A stretch of 64,000 nucleotides of DNA from Bacteroides sp. M10 (GTDB lineage: Bacteria; Bacteroidota; Bacteroidia; Bacteroidales; Bacteroidaceae), in assembly GCF_014334015.1 (NCBI RefSeq), contig NZ_CP060488.1:3492501-3556500 (forward strand). The letters are read 5' to 3'. Under the pieces are notes generated by a model. It did not search any database, was not told where the DNA came from, and was given only the letters and a program-made list of their open reading frames with translations. This document shows, one piece after another, positions 17,628-25,536 of the stretch (positions within the stretch are counted from its first letter, which is position 1; every line of letters starts with the position of its first letter). Both the position numbers and the translations under genes were made by a program.

Positions 17628-19103
17628 ATGAGACGTTCAAGTATATCGAAGGTTTGTTTGTCTTCTTTTTGTGTGCTGCCATTTTGGGGATTTGCGCAAA
17701 AACGCCCGCATATTATTCTAATCTTTACGGATCAGCAGAATGTAAATGCCATGAGTGCGGCAGGTAATCCATTTTTGTATACTCCCAATATGGATGCTTT
17801 AGCCAGCGATGGAATTCGTTTTACGAACGCTTATTGTACTTCTCCTGTTTCCGGGCCTTCACGTGCAAGTATTGTGACAGGGTTGATGGCTCGTGAAGCG
17901 GGAGTTGAATGGAATGATAACTCAAAACTGGGGGAAGACATACAAACCGTCGGTGACTTATTGGGAGAGAATGGCTATCGGACAGTATGGGCAGGGAAAT
18001 GGCATATTCCTGAAATTTATCCGCAGCGTTCAAAAGAGGGCGTTAAATATTTGCATGGTTTTGAATTACTCCCTTTTTGGGACGCGCCTGACAGGTGCTG
18101 GTTGTTGGGGGCGGAAACAGACCCGCCATTGACGGACGCGGTTGTTTCGTTTTTGGACGGTTATGATAAAAGAGAAAAGCCTTTATTTTTGGCGGTCAGT
18201 TATCATAATCCCCACGATATTTGTATGTATCCCCGTAAAGTAGGTTGGGAAACGATGTCGGATTCTTTGTTAAATCTCCGTCCTTTCGGGAAATATAAGT
18301 TACCGGAACCGATGGGGATACACCCCGATTCGTTGCTTTGTTTGCCGCCATTGCCCGGAAATTTTAGTAAGGATATAGATGAGCCGGAGTTTATCATCGA
18401 TAAACGCGTCAAGCCGAACTCTTATGGAGATGAGGTGCAACTATCGTCCGGGTTTTCCGGGAGAGAATGGCAGGCTTATTTAAACTCGTATTATCGATTG
18501 ACGGAATTGGTTGACAAGGAAGTCGGAAAGATTATAGAAGCCTTGAAGCGTAATGGAATATATGAAAATTCTCTTATTATATTCACTTCAGATCATGGTG
18601 ACGGTATGGCTGCCCATGAATGGGCGGCGAAACTTAGTTTTTATGAAGAGTCCGTCAAAGTACCGTTGATTGTGGTTTTACCGGAAAAATGGCAGTGTGG
18701 GGCTGTCAATTCCCAATTAGTTTCTTTGGCAGATCTTGTTCCTACATTTTGTGATTACGCCAAAGTGAGCACGAAGACGAATTTTGCGGGAATGAGTTTG
18801 CGTCGGGCTGTTTATCCAGCCGAAGAACGGTGGCGTGATTTTGTTGTGGCAGAATTAGCGGATCATTTGAGAGACAGGACAAGAAAGGGGCGTATGATTC
18901 GTACTGGACGTTATAAGTATGCTGTATATTCATCAGGTGAACGTAATGAGCAATTGTTTGACTTGATGGCAGATCCCGGTGAAACAAAAAATTTGGCTTA
19001 TTCGAAAGAGTATCGGGAGGTTCTTGAAAAGCATCGTGATTTATTGGGTAAATGGATGAAAGAACGTAGTGATAATTTTAAAGTAGTGATCAATGAGAAA
19101 TAA
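17628..19103 (+). CDS. S1-family sulfatase, Ser-type (second of three)
   Basis: A second exported sulfatase, about 491 residues from the chosen start. I chose the ATG at 17628 because the signal peptide begins there (MRRSSISKVCLSSFCVLPF, cleavage after GFAQ); the longer frame from 17580 adds 16 residues that do not look like a leader. Signatures: HIILIFTDQQNVNAMSA for the metal site, SGPSRASIVTG with Ser75 at the formylglycine position, AGKWH, and FTSDHGDGMAAHEWAAKLSFYEE. It differs strongly from the first sulfatase in the middle region, so it probably attacks a different sulfate position. The gene overlaps the next one by 11 bases, which suggests translational coupling. Confidence 0.92.
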   Translation: MRRSSISKVCLSSFCVLPFWGFAQKRPHIILIFTDQQNVNAMSAAGNPFLYTPNMDALASDGIRFTNAYCTSPVSGPSRASIVTGLMAREAGVEWNDNSKLGEDIQTVGDLLGENGYRTVWAGKWHIPEIYPQRSKEGVKYLHGFELLPFWDAPDRCWLLGAETDPPLTDAVVSFLDGYDKREKPLFLAVSYHNPHDICMYPRKVGWETMSDSLLNLRPFGKYKLPEPMGIHPDSLLCLPPLPGNFSKDIDEPEFIIDKRVKPNSYGDEVQLSSGFSGREWQAYLNSYYRLTELVDKEVGKIIEALKRNGIYENSLIIFTSDHGDGMAAHEWAAKLSFYEESVKVPLIVVLPEKWQCGAVNSQLVSLADLVPTFCDYAKVSTKTNFAGMSLRRAVYPAEERWRDFVVAELADHLRDRTRKGRMIRTGRYKYAVYSSGERNEQLFDLMADPGETKNLAYSKEYREVLEKHRDLLGKWMKERSDNFKVVINEK

Positions 19104-21849
19104 TATATGTTTCATATTTTTTTTATTACTGGCTGTCCTACCGGTTCATTCAGAGAATTCTTCACATTTTAGCATTTATGAAATAGCATGTGAGCAACAA
19201 GTTGAGCCGTTAGGTATAGAAAGTAAGTCTCCGCGTTTTAGTTGGAAGGTTACGTCACAGAAACGCACTTATCGTCAATCTGCCTATCGCATATTGGTGG
19301 CAGACTCTGAAGAAGCCCTGGCGGTTGGCAAAGCTACCGTTTGGGATTCGGGAAAGCTTTTTTCTGCAAATTCCGTTCTTATTCCTTTCCAAGGCAAGGA
19401 GCTTCATTCTGCCACCAGATATTATTGGAAAGTCAAGGTTTGGAATGAAGCCGGTGAAGAGTCCGCATGGAGTAAGCAAGGATCATTTGTAACCGGCATG
19501 ATGAAGGAGCGGGACTGGGGAAAGGCTCAATGGATCGCTTTGGAAAAGGATGATCCGGCGAAAAATTTATATCCCGGGATACATGCACCGTTGGTTCGGA
19601 AGATGATCGGCGAGCGGAAAGTGGGCGGATATAAATTACCAATGTTCCGGAAAGAACTATCTTTAAATAAAGAAGTCAAGGAAGCGATTGTGAATATTTC
19701 AGGATTGGGACACTTTGATTTCTATATAAATGGAGGGAAAGTAGGCAATCATTTTTTAGATCCGGGATGGACAAATTATGCTAAAACGGCTCTTTATTTG
19801 ACTTTTGATGTGACAACATTGCTGCAGAAGAAGAATGTACTGGGAATAATGTTGGGGAATGGTTTTTATAATGTGCCCCGTGAACGTTATTTCAAGCAAT
19901 TGATTTCTTTTGGAGCTCCCAAAGTAAAATTAATTTTGTTTTTGAAGTATGCAGATGGTTCTTCCGAGGTGATTGTTACGGATCAGAGCTGGAAAGTTTG
20001 TGAAGGTCCGATAAGTTATTCGAGCATTTATGGAGGAGAGGATTATGATGCCGGAAAGTGTCAGGTTTCTTGGATGGCCTTCGGATTTAATGATGATTCG
20101 TGGGAAACTCCGGTCATTGCAAAAGCGGAAATGAAATTGAAAGCTCAAACCTCCGCTCCGCTTACTGTACGCGATATGCTTCCTGTTGTTCGGAAGTATA
20201 AGAATTCAAAAGGTAATTGGATTTTTGATTTTGGACAGAACTTTTCAGGAGTTATCCGTTTGAAAGTAGAAGGTAATAGCGGGCATAAGATAACGATGAA
20301 ACCCGGTGAACTTCTGGAAAAAGATAGTACGGTCAATCAAAGGGCTTCGGGCGGACCTTATTTATGGAATTATACATTGAGCGGGAAAGGTGTGGAAGAA
20401 TGGCATCCGCAGTTCACGTATTATGGGTTCAGATATGTTGAAGTATCTAGTGTTGAAAGACCGGAATTGATAGAATTGGTAGGGATGCATACTACAAATT
20501 CGGCTCCTGAAACAGGGCATTTTTCTTGTTCTTTGCCGATGTTTAACAAGATATATGAATTGATTGACTGGTCGATACGTAGTAATTTGGCGAGTATTTT
20601 AACTGACTGTCCTCATCGGGAAAAGCTTGGATGGCTTGAAGTTGCACACCTTATGCAGTATGCAATGCAATACAGGTATCAATTGGATGGTTTGTATGGT
20701 AAGGTGATGGGAGATATAAAAGATTCACAGACACCGGAAGGAATTGTTCCTTCTATTGCTCCGGAGTATGTGCGCTTTGCTGATGGATTTGAGAATTCTC
20801 CGGAATGGGGAAGCGCATTTATTATTATACCTTGGTATATTTATAAATGGTATGGAGATAAAAGGCTGTTATCCGCTTATTATCCATATATGAAGCGATA
20901 TTTAGACTATTTGTCGACTCGTGCGGATAATTATATTGTTGCTTATGGATTGGGAGATTGGTTTGATTTGGGACCTAAGCATCCGGGATATTCACAGTTG
21001 ACATCGAATGGAGTGACATCAACTGGTATGTATTATTACAACGCGACAATTCTGTCTCAAATAGCAAGATTGCTTGGAGAAGAAAAGGATGAGGAACGCT
21101 TTACTCAATTGGCTGCTTGCATCCGGAAGGCTTATAATGAAAAATTTTATAATCCTGTCAGCAGGCAGTATGATCGCAACAGTCAGACTGCAAATGCAAT
21201 ATCTTTATATTTTGGTTTGGTGGAAGAATCTAACCGGGAAATTGTATATCAGAATTTGATTAATGATATTAAAGATCGTAATTATGCTTTAACATCTGGG
21301 GATATCGGTTATCGTTATCTATTGAGGGTATTAGAGGAAAACGGAGATTCTGATATTATTTATAAAATGAATACAAAATATGACGTACCTGGGTATGGAT
21401 GGCAATTGGCTTACGGAGCCACCGCATTAACGGAATCCTGGCAGGCTTATGGATTCGTGTCGAATAATCATTGTATGCTTGGGCATTTGATGGAATGGTT
21501 TTTTAGTGGTTTGGGGGGAATAAGTCAGCAAACAGAATCTGTCGGTTTTAAGAAAATAAAGATAAAGCCCCAAATGCCGATTGGTGTTAATTCTGCTTCT
21601 ACTTCATATACGTCGCCATACGGAGATATTTCTTGCCGTTGGACACGCAAATCTGGGAAAATCCGGTTGTATGTACAAATACCAGCTAATTCCGAAGCGA
21701 TAATTTATTTACCGACAAAAACTACTGAAGAAATTACGGAAAGCGGTAGGCCTTTAAAAGAGGTTGAGGAATGTCAGGTGCTTGAGGTTCATGGTGAAAA
21801 CGGAATATCGGTTTCCATAGGATCGGGCAACTATATTTTTGAGATGTAA
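19093..21849 (+). CDS. Alpha-L-rhamnosidase, GH78 family (full length)
   Basis: Removes terminal alpha-L-rhamnose from glycans. 918 residues with a signal peptide (ICFIFFLLLAVLPVHS). The N-terminal beta-sandwich IYEIACEQQVEPLGIESKSPRFSWKV is typical of the bacterial rhamnosidase family. The accessory jelly-roll region (FRKELSLNKEVKEAIVNISGLGHFDFYINGGKVG, about residues 180-220) comes next. The catalytic (alpha/alpha)6 barrel opens with LASILTDCPHREKLGWLEVAHLMQYA (about residues 505-530), whose acidic residues are the conserved GH78 set, and continues with GLGDWFDLG and GYGWQLAYGATALTESW. The C-terminal beta-domain closes it. It starts inside the end of the sulfatase gene, so the two are tightly linked. 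Confidence 0.93.
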   Translation: MRNNICFIFFLLLAVLPVHSENSSHFSIYEIACEQQVEPLGIESKSPRFSWKVTSQKRTYRQSAYRILVADSEEALAVGKATVWDSGKLFSANSVLIPFQGKELHSATRYYWKVKVWNEAGEESAWSKQGSFVTGMMKERDWGKAQWIALEKDDPAKNLYPGIHAPLVRKMIGERKVGGYKLPMFRKELSLNKEVKEAIVNISGLGHFDFYINGGKVGNHFLDPGWTNYAKTALYLTFDVTTLLQKKNVLGIMLGNGFYNVPRERYFKQLISFGAPKVKLILFLKYADGSSEVIVTDQSWKVCEGPISYSSIYGGEDYDAGKCQVSWMAFGFNDDSWETPVIAKAEMKLKAQTSAPLTVRDMLPVVRKYKNSKGNWIFDFGQNFSGVIRLKVEGNSGHKITMKPGELLEKDSTVNQRASGGPYLWNYTLSGKGVEEWHPQFTYYGFRYVEVSSVERPELIELVGMHTTNSAPETGHFSCSLPMFNKIYELIDWSIRSNLASILTDCPHREKLGWLEVAHLMQYAMQYRYQLDGLYGKVMGDIKDSQTPEGIVPSIAPEYVRFADGFENSPEWGSAFIIIPWYIYKWYGDKRLLSAYYPYMKRYLDYLSTRADNYIVAYGLGDWFDLGPKHPGYSQLTSNGVTSTGMYYYNATILSQIARLLGEEKDEERFTQLAACIRKAYNEKFYNPVSRQYDRNSQTANAISLYFGLVEESNREIVYQNLINDIKDRNYALTSGDIGYRYLLRVLEENGDSDIIYKMNTKYDVPGYGWQLAYGATALTESWQAYGFVSNNHCMLGHLMEWFFSGLGGISQQTESVGFKKIKIKPQMPIGVNSASTSYTSPYGDISCRWTRKSGKIRLYVQIPANSEAIIYLPTKTTEEITESGRPLKEVEECQVLEVHGENGISVSIGSGNYIFEM

Positions 21850-21883
21850 AATAGAATGTTTAATGTAACAATAAAAATGAATC

Positions 21884-23278
21884 ATGAAGAACAATCTGTT
21901 TTCGTTGGGAATTTTAGCTTTGAGTCCCCAAATGGTGATGGTATATGAAAAAGGAAAGACAAACATTGTATTTCTTTTGGCAGATGATTTGCGCTATGAT
22001 GCGGTAGGGTATATGAATAAGACAACCATTCAAACACCCCATATCGATTGTTTGGCAAATGACGGAACGGTTTTTACCAATATGTATGCAACGTCTGCCA
22101 TATCTTGTTGCAGCAGAGCGAGTATATTTACCGGTATGTATAATCGTCGTAATGGAATCACTGATTTCTCGGGAACTTTAGAGGGGGAGGCGTTGAGAAA
22201 AACATATCCTATGTTGATGAAAGACAGTGGATATTATGTGGGCTTTATCGGAAAGTACGGTGTGGGACATTACTTGCCGGAAAAAGAATTTGATTATTGG
22301 AAAGGACTAGCAGGACAGGGGACATATTACCAAAAAGACAAGGATGGCAATCCCAGACATTTGACAGGGGTGATAGCTGAACAGATAGAGGAATTTTTGG
22401 ATAATAGAGATGAAACAAAACCTTTTTGTTTGTCGGTGAGCTTTAAAAGTCCGCATACGGAATCGGAGCAAGATCCGTTTCCTTTTGACAAGAAGTACAG
22501 TTCCATGTATGAAAATGAACATTTTAGCAAGCCGGAAACTTTTGGTGAGAATTATTATCAACAATTTCCCGAATCTTTCAGAAATGATGGTAAGTGGGAG
22601 AACGAAGGGCATGTGCGTTTTAAGAATAGGTATGGAACAGATGAAAAATACCAATCTTCCATAAAGGGATATTATCGGTTGATAGCAGGTATTGATGAGA
22701 CAATCGGGAGGTTGAGGACTAAACTGAAAGAAATGGGGATTGAGGAAAATACGGTGATTATTTTTACCAGTGATAATGGTTATTATTGGGGCGAACATGG
22801 TTTGGAGGGGAAATGGTATGGGCATGAGGAGTCTATCAGGTTGCCTTTGGTGATTTATGATCCGCTACAAAAAAAAACGGTGAAGAGAATCAACGAGATA
22901 ACACTGAATATTGACTTGACTTCAACGATGTTGGATTATGCAGGAATAAAACAGCCGGAGAAGATGCAAGGAGAGAGTTTACGCCCTTTGGTGGCAGGTC
23001 AAAAAGTAAAATGGAGGAAAGAATTCTTATATGAGCACCTGATGCATCTGAATAAAAAAGGATGGTATGTATATATACCACAAACAGAAGGACTCGTGAC
23101 GAAACGCTATAAATATATGCGATATTTTGTAAATAACCAATCGCAGACTCCGATTCATGAGGAACTTTTTGATATTCAAAGAGATCCTCACGAAAAGAAT
23201 AATCTGATAAAGGATAAGCCTAGTCTGGCCGGACGTATGCGAATGAGAGTTGATAACCTGATAAAAGTAATAAAATGA
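21884..23278 (+). CDS. Sulfatase with an atypical SCCSR signature (third of three)
   Basis: A 464-residue S1-type sulfatase. Metal site NIVFLLADDLRYDAVGYM, then the signature region ISCCSRASIFTGMYNRRNGI. Aligned on RASIFTG, Ser74 falls at the formylglycine position and Arg78 at +4, but the third position is Cys76 instead of the usual Pro or Ala, and Cys75 precedes it. Other signature parts are intact: GKYGVGHYLP, FTSDNGYYWGEHGLEGKWYGHEES (where many relatives have DHG), and a C-terminal sub-domain with LFDIQRDPHEKNNL. The N-terminal leader is short and weak (NNLFSLGILALSPQMVMV), so export is likely but less clear than for its neighbours. The stop overlaps an ATG, but the next gene probably starts later. 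Confidence 0.88.
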   Translation: MKNNLFSLGILALSPQMVMVYEKGKTNIVFLLADDLRYDAVGYMNKTTIQTPHIDCLANDGTVFTNMYATSAISCCSRASIFTGMYNRRNGITDFSGTLEGEALRKTYPMLMKDSGYYVGFIGKYGVGHYLPEKEFDYWKGLAGQGTYYQKDKDGNPRHLTGVIAEQIEEFLDNRDETKPFCLSVSFKSPHTESEQDPFPFDKKYSSMYENEHFSKPETFGENYYQQFPESFRNDGKWENEGHVRFKNRYGTDEKYQSSIKGYYRLIAGIDETIGRLRTKLKEMGIEENTVIIFTSDNGYYWGEHGLEGKWYGHEESIRLPLVIYDPLQKKTVKRINEITLNIDLTSTMLDYAGIKQPEKMQGESLRPLVAGQKVKWRKEFLYEHLMHLNKKGWYVYIPQTEGLVTKRYKYMRYFVNNQSQTPIHEELFDIQRDPHEKNNLIKDKPSLAGRMRMRVDNLIKVIK

Positions 23279-23301
23279 TAAAACTAAATAATAGAGAAAA
23301 T

Positions 23302-25530
23302 ATGAAGACATTTGTAACACTTGCTACGGGAATCTTGTTTTTGGTTTCGTGTGGAGAAAATACATCGGATAAAGTCTCGACACTGAATATTCCCGATAAA
23401 TATGAACAGAGGGTTGATTCCGTACTAAAATTGATGACTTTGGATGAAAAAATAGGGCAATTGAATCAGTATACAGGTAATTGGCAGGCAACCGGACCGG
23501 TAGTGGAAGACCCTACTAAAATAGAACAGATTAAAGCGGGAAAAGTCGGTTCTATGCTGAATATAAAAAGTGTCAAACATACCCGTGAATTACAGGAATA
23601 TGCTATGCAGTCGCGCTTGCGTATTCCGTTGATGTTCGGTTTGGACGTTGTTCATGGTTTACGGACGATTTATCCTATTCCATTGGGCGAGGCTGCCAGT
23701 TTTGATCTTGATTTGATGAGGCGTACGGCTGCCGGAGCGGCGAAAGAGGCTTCTGCACAAGGTGTTCACTGGACTTTTGCTCCAATGGTAGACGTCGGTC
23801 GTGATGCCCGTTGGGGACGTGTTATGGAAGGGGCAGGAGAAGATACCTGGTATGGATGTAAAGTAGCTCAAGCCAGGGTTCGTGGTTTTCAGGGAGATGA
23901 TTTGTCGGAGCCGCACACTATTATGGCTTGTGCCAAACATTTTGCGGCATACGGAGCGTGTATTGCAGGAAAAGATTATAATACGGTAGATATTTCCGAA
24001 CAGACATTGCATGAAGTTTACCTTCCGCCTTTTAAATCGGCGGTTGATGCTGGCGTTGCTTCTTTTATGAATAGTTTTAATGATATAAACGGTATACCGG
24101 CAACAGGAAACACTTATATTCAGCGTGACCTGTTGAAGGGAGCTTGGAACTTCAACGGATTAACTGTTTCCGATTGGGGCTCTATCCGTGAGATGATTCC
24201 CCATGGCTATGTCTCGGACTTGAAAGAGGCGGCAGAGAAAGCGATTTTGGCAGGCTGCGATATCGATATGGAGTCTAGGGCTTATCATATTCATTTGAAG
24301 AAACTAGTTGAAGGAGGAGTTGTGTCTGAAGATTATATTGATGATGCCGTTCGTCGGATTTTGTTGAAGAAGTTTGAATTGGGACTATTTGACAATCCTT
24401 TTCTTTATTGTGACGAGAAACGTGAAAAAGAAGTTGTTCTTTCTGAAGAATTGAAGAATCTCTCTCGGGAAGCTGGTACCAAATCTGTAGTTTTATTGAA
24501 GAATAAACGTGGAACTTTACCTTTGCATAGCCCCCAAAAAATTGCAATTATCGGTTCTTTGGCTAAGTCTCAAAAAGATATGTTGGGCTTTTGGGCAAAT
24601 GAGGGTATCGTAGACGAGGTAGTGACTGTTTATGAAGGCTTGAAAAATAAATATCCAAAGGCGGGCATTGTATATGCGGATGGTTATGACTTGGTGACAA
24701 ACGAACTTCATTTGGCGGAAGCCCGTAATGCTGCAATGCAGTCGGATGTGGTGATTGTTGCAGTAGGTGAGCGGTTTGAAAATAGTGGAGAGGCAAAATC
24801 ACGTGCTGATATTAATATCCATTCTAATCATCAGTTGTTGGTGAAAGAATTGAAAAAAACAGGCAAAAATGTGGTTGTTCTATTAATGGGTGGCAGACCG
24901 ATGATTTTTAATGAAATGACACCGTATGCAGATGCCATATTATTAACCTGGTGGCTGGGAACGGAAGCAGGAAATGCTATCGCGGATGTGCTATCTGGAG
25001 ATTATAATCCTTCAGGAAAACTTCCTATGACATTTCCGGCACACGTAGGGCAGATTCCGATTTACTATAATTATAAAAATACCGGTCGTCCGGAGAATAA
25101 AGAGATAGATTATTCGTGTCGATATCAAGATATTGATTTTGAGCCGGCTTATCCCTTTGGCTATGGCTTGAGCTATACGGATTTCTCTATTTCAGAGCCG
25201 ATAGTAAAGGATTCGGTGTTTAGTTTGAAAACTCCATTGGAAGTTTGCGTAAAGGTAAAAAATAATGGTAAATATGCCGGAAAAGAAACAGTACAGTTAT
25301 ATATTCGTGATTTGGTAGCTTCCCTTACAAGACCGGTTAAAGAATTGCGTGGATTCCAACAATTGGAACTACAACCGGGCGAAGAGAAAGAAATAAGTTT
25401 TATGTTGACAGAGAAGGAATTGGGATTTGAATCTGTCGATAAAGGTTGGACAGTTGAACCCGGACTGTTTGATGTGATGGTGGGAAATAGTGCGTCGAAT
25501 GTGAAAAAAATTAGAGTTGAATTAAAATAA
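23302..25530 (+). CDS. GH3 family beta-glycosidase, probable lipoprotein
   Basis: An exo-acting glycosidase of family GH3 (beta-glucosidase or beta-xylosidase type; substrate not clear). About 742 residues from the ATG at 23302, chosen because a lipoprotein leader begins there (TFVTLATGILFLVSC); the upstream ATG at 23275 adds nine non-leader residues. Order: N-terminal TIM barrel with GLDVVHGLRTIYPIPLGEAAS, ACAKHFAAYGAC and the nucleophile region LTVSDWGSI (Asp near residue 290); the alpha/beta sandwich with VVIVAVGERFENSGEA; and a C-terminal fibronectin-III-like domain with AGKETVQLYIRDLVAS. It would act in the periplasm or at the inner face of the outer membrane after the sulfatases and rhamnosidases have trimmed the chain. 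Confidence 0.93.
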   Translation: MKTFVTLATGILFLVSCGENTSDKVSTLNIPDKYEQRVDSVLKLMTLDEKIGQLNQYTGNWQATGPVVEDPTKIEQIKAGKVGSMLNIKSVKHTRELQEYAMQSRLRIPLMFGLDVVHGLRTIYPIPLGEAASFDLDLMRRTAAGAAKEASAQGVHWTFAPMVDVGRDARWGRVMEGAGEDTWYGCKVAQARVRGFQGDDLSEPHTIMACAKHFAAYGACIAGKDYNTVDISEQTLHEVYLPPFKSAVDAGVASFMNSFNDINGIPATGNTYIQRDLLKGAWNFNGLTVSDWGSIREMIPHGYVSDLKEAAEKAILAGCDIDMESRAYHIHLKKLVEGGVVSEDYIDDAVRRILLKKFELGLFDNPFLYCDEKREKEVVLSEELKNLSREAGTKSVVLLKNKRGTLPLHSPQKIAIIGSLAKSQKDMLGFWANEGIVDEVVTVYEGLKNKYPKAGIVYADGYDLVTNELHLAEARNAAMQSDVVIVAVGERFENSGEAKSRADINIHSNHQLLVKELKKTGKNVVVLLMGGRPMIFNEMTPYADAILLTWWLGTEAGNAIADVLSGDYNPSGKLPMTFPAHVGQIPIYYNYKNTGRPENKEIDYSCRYQDIDFEPAYPFGYGLSYTDFSISEPIVKDSVFSLKTPLEVCVKVKNNGKYAGKETVQLYIRDLVASLTRPVKELRGFQQLELQPGEEKEISFMLTEKELGFESVDKGWTVEPGLFDVMVGNSASNVKKIRVELK

Positions 25531-25536
25531 TAATCC

